NCBI GenBank assembly: GCA_009823395.1
Contig: CM020515.1
Location: forward strand, 11,664,489-11,728,488
Reading direction: 5' to 3'
Source of the DNA: Thamnaconus septentrionalis
Taxonomy: Eukaryota > Chordata > Actinopteri > Tetraodontiformes > Monacanthidae
DNA length: 64,000 nt
In this document: in pieces, positions 22,501 to 34,215 of the stretch
How the letters are laid out: each line of letters begins with the position of its first letter
How positions within the stretch are numbered: position 1 is the first letter of the stretch
Translations under genes and position numbers: made by a program
The notes under the pieces: model-generated
What the model saw: the letters and a program-made list of their open reading frames with translations, nothing else
Databases searched by the model: none
Told to the model about the DNA's origin: nothing

Positions 22501-23680
22501 CTGTAACCACGGGAGAGCGAAACACTTTGGAGGTTGAAGCCCGGAGGTTTAGTCACAGGCGATGGCAGCGTGTTCTTCACTGTGCAGGAAAAAATAATAG
22601 CCTGCCGTCCACTGATGAAATCGAGCAACTGAAAAACACGAGTACGCGGAAGTAATCCGACGGCGCAAACGTCCGCGGATAATGCCGCACATTACACGCT
22701 GCCTCTATCGGTTCTCTTGTGCGGTTAAATCATGTGTGCGTGCGTCTTCCCCAGGACCGGCTTCTGGAGGCGGGTGGCACTTTCATTTCTATAAAAAATG
22801 AGCCGGCGTCCCTCGAACCGTTTGAGCGTGTCCCCCGATGATATGACCTATAGACGATAAAGGAGCGGGAACAAACGTAAAAGGGCAGGCAGCTGTCGGG
22901 CCCGCTAATGTGGAAGATACAATGTGCCATGCACTTTATGCGTGCGCTTTGCCGGCGCGGGCAGGAACGTTTGTGGGGCCGGGAAGCGGCGGCGCAGAAG
23001 GGGCTAACGCTAAATGCTGAACAGCTCAAGGGCGGGAGGCGGTGGAATGTTTATGCTGCGCGGCACCGTGTGTGAAGGTCAGCAACGTCGCCTTTCGTTA
23101 TTTTCTTTATGTTTTTATAACAACAGATTTCCACTGTGTAAAACACTGCTGCACCTGTGTGTAACCGCATTAGCATCAGTCTGCCGAAAACAACTAAACC
23201 GCCCGGTCAGTTAACGTGGAGCACAGTCATGTGGAAAGTCGATTTTTATTACAACTTTTGGCTGTTTTTGCTTTTCTTGTTCTTCTTGGTTGTTTTATTT
23301 TTCAGATCTTGGTGCCAGAGTTGTGTTACTGAGCTCAAATCATGGCAGCATGAGTTCAGGCTTTTGGCAGCAGACCTGAGCTTTGTTTCTAGCAGTTCAG
23401 GGCAGAAGGGCTGCGAACATGAGCTGCCAGAGTTTTTGCCATCGCATTTTTAAGATGTCAATTGTTTGTGTAAGCTGGCAGAAGTTTTTTTTTTCTTTTT
23501 CTTGCAACATTTTTATCAGGGAGACAGTCAAACACAATAACCTGGCAGTATTTGTCATACAAACCTTGACAGCGCATAGATTTAAAGAGACTAAATTTAG
23601 CTAATAATGGCTAGCTGACATGCTATCTTAACTTTAGCCACCACTCCTGGTTATCGTACTGACTAGACTAATTAACTAGC
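19543..23680. other. Unique DNA without supported genes
   Basis: It holds short homopolymer runs (for example T at 22290-22306) and a CA/CATA tract near 21788-21812. The segment near 20990-21070 resembles a decayed repeat. No exon passes the combined test of splice sites, open frame and codon-like composition. Confidence 0.4.
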
Positions 23681-23687
23681 TGCTACT

Positions 23688-23713
23688 CCTCCTCCTCCTC
23701 CTACTACTCCTCC
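23688..23713. repeat. CTC/CTA trinucleotide tract
   Basis: Imperfect (CTC)n/(CTA)n. Simple sequence. Confidence 0.8.
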
Positions 23714-24327
23714 TTCCACTCATTCTGCTCTTTATCTTATATTTGATCGATTGTAAAGATTTCTTGAAGAAATTTTAAGTAATGATCTTCAGCGAATATT
23801 GGAGCTGCAGAATAAGGTTGGAGGGAGCCAATTGGGTGTCGGCTTCAGTGATGATATAATTGCTGTTATGTGTGTTATGGCTTCCATCAATGAATGTTGA
23901 GCAGTGAGCCGAGATATCATGGAGTTTGTCAGGATTGTAATTTCAACCCGGGTGAGAGATGCTTTGTTGCAGTACAGGAAACCAATTCCAATTCCAGCCT
24001 CATCCCCCGTTGGTGTTGCCTTGCAGACATGTTGCAGCACAGCCGTATATTCAGTCACACATTCAGATGTCGTTTACGCCGACGCCGACGTGACGACGAG
24101 CGACAGCGTATGTGTGCATGTCTATGCCTGTCAATTTTATGCTTCCTGGGGAGTTGAACAGTTTTCACAGGTATCACCTTGAACAGCATTTCCAACATGC
24201 TCAGTCTGACCCGCTCGTGACACGAACTCAACGTTGTGATGTTTCAGCACCGCACAGTCGAGAGATTTTCACTCAGAAGTCTGGCCAAAATGGAAAAAAA
24301 GACACTTTCACAAAATGCTTTGGTGCA

Positions 24328-24352
24328 GTGTGTGTGTGTTTGTGTGTGTGTT
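24328..24352. repeat. TG microsatellite
   Basis: (TG)n with one TT interruption. Confidence 0.9.
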
Positions 24353-26084
24353 TAAAAAAAATAGTTATTTGAATTCCCATTTTTCTGTCATTCTGTATTT
24401 TGAAAATGTTATTATAATAATTAAGTGATGTGACCTTGCTTGTGGAATGCAGTTTTTTCTCTTTGCAGAAAAAATATAATTAATACGTGATTTTGTTGAC
24501 ACTGTGTCAGTCCAGTGTGCGCAACTACTCAGTTGACAGCAATGACTTTTTTTTGTCAACAAACTCTTGGAGAGAAATAAAATCTAAAGCTCCTTTATCA
24601 TGCAACATTCTATTCCCCGATGTTTTCCTGAACAGTCTGACAGTAGCTGCATTTCCATGTACTTTGTCGACATTTTAGAAATAGGCCCTCCACTGGACTT
24701 TATGGATACCACTATCCACCACCAGATCAACTGGTATGTATCAATTGAAGCCTGTGCTTGTGGGGCAACGGTTGTACTTTATTTAGCAGAGTGATCTTGT
24801 TTACAGTCAGTTGAGCCCATCCCTTGTAAAGCTAAAGCCGTTCCATTCCAGTGCAGACGAAAGCTCTTGCTGTTGCTGTTAATTTCACTTCCTTCAGACT
24901 CCCAACCAGGATGTTTCCGACTACCCGGTCGGCGGTCGTGAAATTTTTGCAGGCGACAGTGAAATCCAGCAGTCCGACCAGCGAGCCTTTCCTGCGGCGA
25001 AAGAAAAATAAAAGAGGTATACAGCGCTTACACTGGCCAGTTTGAGCTTTTAGGAGCAGCACAGGGATCCCAGCGTGATCGCAAACCCTCTCATTATAAC
25101 AGCCATCAAACATTCTAACCTTTGAAGTGAACTTTCGTAATCCCGTCTGCTCACTCAGTTTTAGTGTAAAGGCAGCCGCGGCTGTAAACCGCAATGTGCT
25201 GCAGAAATTGCACTCGATTGCACGACCCCGTCTGCAGAGCGCGCTCCGAGACTCGGAAGGCTGTGAGGTACTTGAAGTCTCCCCAGGCTGGAGGAGCCAA
25301 AGAAAGGGAGCCAAAGCGTACTTTTATTCAGTCCCCCGGCTCTCTCACTCAGAGACCCTATATGTCTGTCATCCCATCGGAGAGGTGCGGCTTTTCCTCA
25401 CCTTTTGCTCCCGCCGCCGACAGGAAACACGTCAGACTTCATTTGTTCTCAAAATCGGGGAATAATCCCCTTTTTCAATCCAATGCTTCTCGGCGCACCC
25501 GCGACTGCACTTGGGTTTTGTCCCGGGTTGGGTGTATTCAGCCCGCTGAAGGGGACAATTCAAGGACTTTTTCTCTGTTATTGCTGGTCTTTATTGACTA
25601 AATTCTTCAAAAAAATCAAACACATATGCACGTGATACAAGCTTCAGTAAAAGAATCAACCCAACAGTATCAGTGGCTAAACTTTACTTCTGTGCTAAGA
25701 TTGATCAGCCAGCTTGCTGGTCTCCAATAGAGAACATTTTTCCAAGTTATCAAGCTTCAGTGGATAAAAAAAATCCAAAAAGAGGCCCGAGAGCTGCCCT
25801 GAAAAACCACAGAAGAAGAAGCTCCTAGGAATTGTAAACATCTCACTGCTTAGTGAGATTAGCCCGGCACTGTTGTAGTGGCTGTTGGAGAACCGGATGG
25901 ACGTTTATTGACGGCCACTCCGATCCGACTGGCCAGAATCTCACTAGTCAGAGCGATCCATCGCAGAGCTGCCGAAACATTCCCAGTGTCGCCGAGCGGC
26001 ACGTCCTCCGCGTGCCCTTGTCGACCCCGGAGCTGCTGCATTTACGCATTCTTCGAGAATACAGTGAACGCTCTGGAACGCTCA

Positions 26085-26295
26085 GATAAGGATTCTAATT
26101 TTGCGAGCCAGTGCACTTTGTGTCAACCACTAATGGCTAATGGAGTAAATAATTATAAAGCTACCCGGCGATAAATCTGATTAGTTTCTCCCTCTTCCCT
26201 TTTCAACGGCACTGAAGTGGCTAACAAAGTGCACGTCTGTTTTCCTCTAATTATATTGACGGAAAACCTCCAGCTTAATGATAATCCACAAAATA
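26085..26295. promoter_or_regulatory. Possible cis-regulatory block (homeodomain-like sites)
   Basis: Unique sequence with many TAAT-type cores: GGATTCTAATTTTG, CACTAATGGCTAATGG, AATAATTATAAAG, CTGATTAG, CTCTAATTATATTG and CTTAATGATAATCC. GCACTTTGTGTCA and its reverse-like ACAAAGTGCACG occur about 110 bases apart. There is no open frame. This density is typical of conserved non-coding elements near vertebrate developmental genes; conservation itself is not shown. Confidence 0.3.
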
Positions 26296-28589
26296 CTTTG
26301 GAGGCTCACCCAGAAGATGCCCCGACCAAATCCTTTGTCGTTAGTCTTTTATTAGTAAGAATGGATTAAAAACCCAGAAACTAAATTAATATCCAAAGAA
26401 AATGTGGGGACGCTCTGTTTGTCATTGTGGAAAATCTTACATTTTGAATGTGCACTGTGTAAATTTTGGCACTATTTATTGGTGCCCACAATGTTCTTTG
26501 TCTAAGTGTATAATTACTGTAAAAATAAAAGCAGTTTGGGTTTCCCACACATAGAACGCTACTTTCATATATACATATGGCAAAGGTCTTGCTCACAGTG
26601 ACTTGCCATCAGGCACTACCAGCCCACCTGTCAATGTGTTCTCAGATGGCCTCACATCATCCGGAAATAAATGAAATGCTAATAATAAATGGCTATTTAC
26701 TGTCACCGACATGAAGCGAAATCTATAGTGCATATTGTGTAAAAATAGTGTACTGATTGAAATTATACAACCTCTATTTACAATTCACCTTTTGCTATTT
26801 CCTATCCCCCATGGTTACTGTTGCTATGCCTAGCAAGCTTTGACTTCTGCTTCATTCTCACCGGTGACATCAAGCTGGATTTATTGCTTTGGTGAAAGAT
26901 ATTTCATGATGCCAATACAGGCCTGCTAGCACCAACAGTGTGTGTCAGTGTAATGAAGGCTGTCTTGTGTGGTTGTGACTTTCACGTTTTGAAAACTAGG
27001 CAAACGGAGAACCTCGTAATTAGATGGAAAACTCAATATGCAAAGACTGCCCTGGCAAACTGGGAGGAGGGAGGGTGAGCGAAAGAAGACTTTGAAACTT
27101 GCTTGCATTCACAATTTTTTTTTAAAATCTTTTTTAAAAAAGCGTCAGACTTGTCAAGTCTTTATTTACCAAATCTCAGGTCAGCTTGACCTCCCGAAGG
27201 ACCCGATAAACAGCGCTGTGGAGAATAATGACTGGATTTGTTTTTTTGTTTTGTTTTTACAGCACTTAGTACCTTTTTAGGAAGATGGCAAAACTTTTTA
27301 ATGCGAGGGAGAACTTCCCAATTATCTTCTCTTAAAGCGAGCGACCTTTGGAAGAATCAAGCAGCAGTGGAATACAACAATGTTCTTCAATCAAACCCAA
27401 CAAAACAAGGCATAATGTGGTAAAATTTGTATAATTTTCTGGTCGGACAGGACAATCTTAGTAGAAGCTAATTTGCCTTGAGATTTTAGTTACGTCGTGG
27501 AGGATGAGATCAGAGTGAGAGTTAACACAGCTGTTTAAAACCTAGTTAAAATAATGACGATACATGGAAGCCATCAGCGAACAGTGCACAAACGCGTCCT
27601 TGGTGCTTTTGGCGGCATAAGCACTGCGCTCACATGGTCGGGACGTCGACGGCAATTTCCATGTGCGCTTTCTTGAGGTGTGAAATATATAATTATGTGC
27701 CATCACTTTGCACCTATAGATGGAACAAACTGTTGAGGGAAGTCAGAGAATGTGACATTTAGCTCCAGTTTTCTCCTTCCTGTGAGGAAAAAAATGGAAA
27801 TTGTTGTGCAATTGTCGCCGTCAAATGTTTTGTAGAGAACCTACGATAATATGAGGAAAAATCGCTTTGCATTTAAATATTATTTATTAAAATGCTAGAC
27901 GTGGACAGGATCAGGGAGGTTCCTTTTTTTCATGTACTTTCATGCTCTCGTGGATGATCTTGTTTGCTAGATCCATCCTTTTAGTTCTTGTTGTCTAATG
28001 TGGATTCTTTAAAAGACAAAATGATGTGCATAACATCCTCCGTCGCAGCTCATCGTTGACACTAAAAGTTTGGCAGAGCCTCAACCAAGACTTCCTTTGA
28101 ATCTTGACTGCCCCTGAAGACCCCCTCGCTGTTGGACATTCAAACCACCAAGTCAGTTTGACAACCTCCGCAGCCGTATCGTACATCGAACAAACTCCTT
28201 CCTCCACGCCAGACCTGCAGGGGGCCTTGACTTCAGCCCTAAAATGTGGCCAGAGTACAGGTATCAAAGTGCTTCTGGGTGGTTCACGCAGAGGTTTGAG
28301 CGAATCATCAGCCTCGGCTCAGTGGCCAAGCTGCCCGCAGCCGGGCCCCGGATCACTTTTCCTCCGTCAGCAGGATGTTAAGAGTCGAACCCTGAGTGGT
28401 CTGCAAAGTGCACTCTGAGAATGAAAAAAAGGGAGCTGTGCAGTTAAAAGTGAGTCCTAATGGATAAACTTACTGCCTTCAGTAAAGGGCAGAATTGTAG
28501 AAGTCAACATGTAGAAAGAAAACTGATCATACAGACAAGATGATACAGTGCCAGCTCTAATGCAATTCCTCACTATCTGCAGTATCTTA

Positions 28590-28870
28590 AGGCAGCAATG
28601 AATAGTGGTGCCAATATTGGAATCTGTCTGCATCGATATCAGTATAATGGGATGGTTGCAAACAGATAATGTTTTTTGTTTAGTGTAATTCAGATATGTG
28701 TCTAAATTTTGTATTACTGTATATTGATGTGTATATTTACACTACTTCAGGGTTGTTCATAACTTGGAATAAACTATTTATATGTCAGCAATACAAGTCC
28801 TGCACTTAGTTGGTGTTGGATTGATAACAAATAAAGTATTTAAAGTGTCACACACCACTAATAATAATAT
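28590..28870. mobile_element. Probable decayed DNA-transposon relic
   Basis: AT-rich segment with GTGCCAATATTGGAATCTG, GCATCGATATCAGTATAATG and a following AATAAACTATTTATATGTCAGCAATACAAGTCCTGCAC phrase. This order resembles a family of non-autonomous DNA elements common in fish. No complete termini or target duplication were found. Confidence 0.35.
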
Positions 28871-29181
28871 TGATGCAAAAATATCAATCTCTTCAAAGTT
28901 CTAATGACACAAATCCTTCTAGTTTGCAAGTTAAGAAATCTGCATCAATCAAAGTTGACATTTTTTACGTCAGTGTATCATTTTAATGACAAATATCAAA
29001 ATGTAATATTGGAAATGTTTGCAACTTCCCCTTAACCCCACGTAAACTCCCCTTCACCCAGGCATAGTGTTAGGTGTGTTAGCATAGTGTTCCTTAAATG
29101 TAAAATTCGAAAAAAGAAAATATTTTTTGTTGTTGTTGTTTTTGTAGCTGCTGCATTGTTTTCCTCGAAAGGACCCGATTA

Positions 29182-29207
29182 GAAAAAAAAAAAAAAAAAA
29201 AAAAAAA
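29182..29207. repeat. Poly(A) tract
   Basis: About 25 A, preceded by AG. A retroposed 3' tail is possible, but no element body is recognisable upstream. Confidence 0.85.
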
Positions 29208-29434
29208 TCCTCTATTGCCAGCAGCCTCTTCAGGGATCATCGCACACACCCCATTTACCATCCAGAAACTCATCAAAGGCCCGAACTGCATGGATCAACT
29301 CCGCTTACAGGAGTCAAGTGGAGTCTATATTTCAAAGGGAGGAGCTCCAGCAGCAGCAGAGTCAATTACAACGCGGGCTTTCTCTCCTCCCCGCTCGCCC
29401 GCCCGCCTGCCCAAAGATCTGCCAGCAAGTTCTG

Positions 29435-29530
29435 CCACCGTCAGCAGTTTCCCCTCAGGGCTTCGGCTGAAGTGCCGCAACTCTTTATGGTCTGATTTAC
29501 CTTATTATGCTAATGACTAAAGTTTGTCTG
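29435..29530. promoter_or_regulatory. Possible cis-regulatory block
   Basis: Unique sequence ending CTGATTTACCTTATTATGCTAATGAC, containing TTATG and TAATGA cores, next to a CpG-bearing pyrimidine-rich stretch. There is no repeat similarity inside the window. Evidence is motif content only. Confidence 0.2.
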
Positions 29531-31789
29531 GCTGCCTCCTGGGCGAAAGAGTTGGGGGGGATAAAACAAACCTTGCCGGCTATTTATCCTGCACGATCAG
29601 AAAGCCTTGGCTTTAAAGGAGTGGAGGTGTGTTGGAAATGCAGGAACAATGGAGTCTTTAAAAACAACAAAAAAAATATAGCAGGCAGAGAGAAACTAAA
29701 GGAGAAACGCCGCGGCCCGACTTCCACTGGCCTGAAGCAGCGGAATAAAGAGAAGCAGCGGGGAGGGATTATGAATTCACTGCGCTGTGCTGCCGCTGTT
29801 TATCTCTCTTTAGCGTGGCACGAATTGCAGCTCCCACCTGCAGGTTTGTTTGGTTGACCGAGCAGAATGTCTTTGAAGGAGCTGTTGTGCCGCCGCTTTG
29901 ACTCTCCGTCAAATTGTGCCGATATTCACGCCGTGTTTTTCGATTGTTTGTCCGATGAATATCACCGTAGCTCGTGAACGCAAAAGTGAAATTAAATCAG
30001 TGGTCTATTAGTGCTTTTATTACTGACAAAGAAAAATCTGCAGCTGTGCAATATTACTCCAATGCTGAGACTCAAAGCCGTGTCTGTCAGTGTATTTATG
30101 CCGGATGCATCTCAACAAAGGGACTAGGTTCCACTAGGAAATATCAGCGAGACCAGCCGCTCCACCTGTCTAATCTGCAGGAGATAGGTGGAGGTTTTTT
30201 TGAAAACAATGCTAGTTAGCATGTGATGGCTCCATCCATATGTGAACCGTTTGGTCTCCTGACACAGTTTCCACCCCTGCGGGAAAAGAATGTGGCTTTT
30301 CAGAAATGTTTTTTTAATGCGGTCCGCCGAGAGAGGTGGAGCGCTTACTCCCATACCGCTAGTACTTCCTGATTACTAATTTATGAACTGGACCAGGCGG
30401 TGGTTTGTTGTGTGTGTGAAGGCCACCGTTTTTTTTTTTGTTTTTTGTTTTTCTCCGCGTACGCACAACTTTGGCAGCACACTAGTATGCACATGTGATT
30501 TTCCCCCAACGCCATAGCTGCAGCAATAGCTGTGCCGTCATTTCCTTTGCTCTTGTGAAAATGAATCCCTGGAAACCCAGGAATCCCCCGGCTCCACGTC
30601 CCGACGTGCCCTGCACTTTGTTTGAACTGCAGGTTTTTCACCCAAACACATGGAGCCTTGCTCGCTCGTGCACATGGGAGAACCTCTCCTGGGGGATTGA
30701 TACTTCGCTTTGGTGACAAAATTTTCACATTATCGTGACTTCAAAACAACTGATCGCAGACACCAGGGGGCAGTGAAAACTCTTGGCGGGCGGCCCGGGG
30801 CCTTTTAGAGGAAACTAACTCAGTTTTTGCTCCTGCACATTAAACGGGAAACGAAGGAATATGGTCCAAGATCAGAGCTTGATTATCAGTTTCTTGCGTC
30901 GAGAGCTGCAGTGCTTTAGACTACAAGTGGACGCATGACTACTGGTAGCCGCCACGTGCCTACTGTGGCGGAGGGATCAACCCGACTAACCTCGCTAAAC
31001 CCACCGAGCGGCTTATTGGAGTCATTGATCATTGCGAGGTACCGTAATTGCCAAGGATAATAAAGAATTGATCGAAGCAATCGAGAGAGAAAAACCATCA
31101 ACTACACGCTGCTAATTTCTCTCCTCCAGTGCAAATGCAGGCATTGAACCGGAGGAAGAGTTCGAGTTTAAAATTTACCTGAAAATCGGCTGTAAAAATA
31201 TAGATTTGAAAGGTCCCTGGTCTCTGAGTCACATCTCCGTAGTCGCATCTAATGGTGAGAATATAAAAAGTGCAGAATATAAACAGTGCTAATGTTCATC
31301 CCTGTCTTCTGATGTCCCTCTAAAAAAATACAGGGTAAGTATAATAATACTATTATCCATGAATGCAAACCCATTATATATTTATTTTAGCTAACTTAGC
31401 TAAAACATACCTTTGTATTTTCTGTCCCATTCCATCCAATGCCATCTTGGCCTAATGTACCTGAAAGTTGTTCACAGCAGTGAAGACGTGTAGATGTGGT
31501 TACATCTATGCGTGGACAGAGGGCAATAAAGGAAAGAAAGTGTGAGCAAAAATAGCTCACATATAGCTTACAAGGGGGGAAAAGAAACAAGCCGTACACA
31601 CCCACAGTGTTGCTAAATTTCGTTTTCCCATATAGGCCCTGAGAATAAACCTCTCCCTATGGAGCCACTGCCACTGTCTGACTCATGTCTGCCCACTAGC
31701 AGCCGCCTGCTCTGCGCCTGGACCTCAGTCTCTGGGTTCACGTCGACTGAAATGCAGTTTGCTCTCAGCGACCAACCTCCCTTCCATGC

Positions 31790-31985
31790 CCGTTTGATAG
31801 ATTCCGCCCCCTTAGCTGCCTATTAATTGGAATTAATGCGCCACGGTGCTTAAACAGCCACGGACCTGTCTAATACATTGTAAACCGCATTAGGCAACAC
31901 ACTTCAATCGAGCTGTGGGGGCTGTTTACCGGCTGCTGACAGCTTCACGGTGCTCTGCTTGATGGAATTGATCGTGCGGCATTAA
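31790..31985. promoter_or_regulatory. Possible cis-regulatory block
   Basis: Unique sequence with CTATTAATTGGAATTAATGCG (two TTAAT cores in inverted arrangement), CTAATACATTG, CCGCATTAGGC, TTCAATCGAGC and GATGGAATTGATCG. The paired TAATTGGAATTA arrangement matches a dimeric homeodomain site with a short spacer. No open frame is present. Confidence 0.3.
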
Positions 31986-32184
31986 AAAAAAAAAAAACAC
32001 ACACAGCAAAGCTGTCTGCAGACCTGAAGCAGCCTGCGCAGGAAGCTGCCTACCCCGCCTACCCCGGGATGGCAGCGAGGTAGGCGGCTTCTTCTAAATG
32101 TGACACGTCAGCAATAAACTTCTGTTTCATGGGAACTCTAACTTGTGTGAAGGTGCGTGTGTGAGTGTGAATGGTTGTTTGTCT

Positions 32185-32364
32185 GGAAAGTGCCCGTTAG
32201 TCCGAACTCCCATTAGTCCGACAAATTGCCCATTGGTCCAACCTCCTGTTAGGGTTAGGGTTAGGGTTACGGTTTGGGTAAGCATTAGGGTAAGGGTTAG
32301 GGGAAGGTCGGACCAATAGGCAATTTGTCGGACCAATGGGAGGTCGGACCAATGCCATGCTCCC
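32185..32364. mobile_element. Complete 180-bp fold-back element F1, copy 2
   Basis: The element is bounded by a perfect 8-bp duplication, GTTTGTCT, at 32177-32184 and 32365-32372. Its ends (from GGAAAGTGCCCGTTAGTCC on the left; ACCAATGCCATGCTCCC on the right) fold into inverted arms of roughly 55 bp with about 85 percent identity. Each arm repeats the phrase CCATTGGTCCGACCTCC two to three times. The centre is an imperfect TTAGGG-like tract (32250-32305). The 8-bp duplication is typical of hAT-mobilised elements. No coding capacity. Confidence 0.85.
32250..32305. repeat. Telomere-like TTAGGG core of F1
   Basis: GTTAGGGTTAGGGTTAGGG followed by degenerate variants (GGTTTGGGTAAGCATTAGGG and TAAGGGTTAGGGG). 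It lies inside a transposable element, so it is not a chromosome end. Confidence 0.9.
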
Positions 32365-34038
32365 GTTTGTCTTTCTATGTGGCCCTGCCATGAACTGGCA
32401 ACTTGTCCAGGGTGTAACTTACTACTGTATGACAGCTGGGATAGGCTCCCGCAAAACCCCCATGACCCTGAGTGCAGGAGAAAGCAGGTATACAGAAAGA
32501 ACTGATGACATAGTCCTCCAACACCCCATCATGTTCAAAAGCCCAGTCGTTGAATGATGATCTCACATTCTTGTCAATGTGTTTTTTGAGATGATACTAT
32601 TCAAAAGCTAAAGGGTGATGGCGGTCGCTGTCATTGTTGCTAATTCAAGAGCTCAACTTTGAATCCATGTTTAACAGAAAAAGTGTTGGACATTGTTAAA
32701 AAAAAAAGCTTGGCCTTTTTGTGAACTTACCAGAAACCATAATAAGACACTGTCCCCTTGAAACACAGCAGTGACAGTGATTTTAGCCACACACGTGTTC
32801 CGTCACTGTCACCGCTTTGTCCTCCAGAGCGGTGCCAGTCACCGCCAGATAAATCAGAGCGGCATCATAGAGAACCTTCAACTCGTCTTCGCCTCTTCCG
32901 CTCCCTCCATCAAACTCCAGCCGTGGCCTGCATGCGATTCATCAAACCTGGGGGGTGGGGGCAGCGTTCAAGAGGACAGAGAAGGCGGCGCCGTCCCCTT
33001 GATAGACTCGTCTTGATGAAGCGGCGCCACCGCCTCAGTGCGAAAGGGCCCCTCCTTCCGTCTCAGGCCACACGGTTCTCTCAGAATAAGCGCGCTGCCA
33101 TTCTGAACCTTAGCGGGTGGTGGTGCGATGGGGGTAGGGTGGTAGTGGCTGGGTGGAGGGTGGGTGCGGTGGGGGAGAAATTATGAAAATGTTTTCTGAG
33201 GCTGTGGTGCAAGGCCGCCCAAATTAAGGCGCTAATGTAGCGTCGCCGGTGAGTGCGAAATGGCAGCGAGATAGCGGATGCTGCCGGCAGCGTCGCCATT
33301 AGGGCTCATTTTCCAGTCTTAATGGCGCAGGCACCTTGTTTAATAAGCATGGATTACAGGTCGTAAAGGGCGATGGAGCACAAAGAGCCACACGGGCGGG
33401 GAGGAGGGCGGAATGAGGTGGGGGCTGGGCGGTGGGATGTGGAAGGGTCGGGAGATGGAAGAGAGAGGAGAAGAGGCAAAACACGAGAGAAGAAGAAGTT
33501 GGCAAGGCGAAGGAGAGACGGAAGTAGGGAGGAAAGTTAATTCAAACAAGACTGTTGGCTGTCGAACATTTCTAGAGTTTATCTGGAAACTTTGTTGGTG
33601 CGTTAAAGGGAAAAAAAATGTTGGAATAACTTTATGCAACCTTGGCTTTACCCCTGCCTGCCCCCTAGTGTCAGGCTTTGGTAATCTGGAATCAGGCACG
33701 ATGTTTTTGGGATGAGTTTTCTTCTCTTGCGAAATATTTTGAAAGTCTTGCCGTTTTTTGTTTTTTTCCCCACAGTTTTAAGTCACAGCGGTTTTGATTT
33801 TACTTTCTTTTGAGCAGTTGTATTGCGGCCGCTAGTGCTCTTGTAGCCACAAAAGTAAGCAGGGAGGAATTAAATAAGCGTGGCTCTCAATATAGATGAG
33901 TGAATGGTGCCTTGCTGAGGAGCATTGTAGGTACCCTTGAAACTGTGCGCAGCGAATTTGTGAAGAGAAAAATATGCCTCATAAAAAAAACATTTTTGAA
34001 ATTTCTCCGCTTTAGAGAAATTTATGGCACGGAAAAAG

Positions 34039-34215
34039 AGAGCAGAGGACGAAATGAAAATGTGGAGCTTCTCTTTGGGAGTGACCAGGATGGACAGGAT
34101 CATTAACGAGGACATCACAGGGGCAACACATGTTAGATGTTCTGTCGAAAAAGCCGAAGGGACCATAATGAGAGGGTTTGCCCAGAGGAGAGACAGTGAG
34201 CAGCTATTGCAGAAA
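34039..34215 (+). pseudogene. LINE reverse-transcriptase C-terminal relic (RTE-type)
   Basis: The frame around GVTRMDRIINEDITGATHVR, then an RGFAQRRDSE-like stretch, corresponds to the region just after the reverse-transcriptase domain of fish RTE-type non-LTR retrotransposons, which typically reads GVTRMDKIRNE..RGTAHVRC..RWFGHVQRRDSE. About 60 codons are recognisable. The upstream polymerase motifs and endonuclease are missing, and several otherwise constant residues are changed (for example the W of RWFGH), so it is a dead 3' fragment. The open frame in the region continues only by chance beyond 34215. Confidence 0.75.

Larger units (their letters stand above)
32140..32500 (+). mobile_element. 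L2-type retroposon 3' tail, interrupted by F1
   Basis: TGGCCCTGCCATGAACTGGC, ACTTGTCCAGGGTGTA, GACAGCTGGGATAGGCTCC and ACCCCCATGACCCTGAG in that order form the familiar 3' tail shared by fish L2-clade LINEs and the SINEs they mobilise. Upstream GTGTGAATGGTTGTTTGTCT continues the same element. The tail is split by the fold-back element at 32185-32364, which places this insertion as the older event. There is no reverse-transcriptase frame in this part. Confidence 0.7.

Noticed and set aside
28104..28418. A 104-codon plus-strand frame and a 90-codon minus frame over the same region
   Set aside because: Both overlap, neither has clear splice sites, and I recognise no family. It may be an old repeat, but no second copy is in the window.
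28360..28450. Possible tRNA B-box on the minus strand (GGTTCGACTCT)
   Set aside because: No A-box, acceptor stem or T-loop stem can be drawn around it.
32250..32305. Possible true chromosome end
   Set aside because: The TTAGGG tract is short, degenerate and inside a transposable element with target duplication, with ordinary sequence on both sides.
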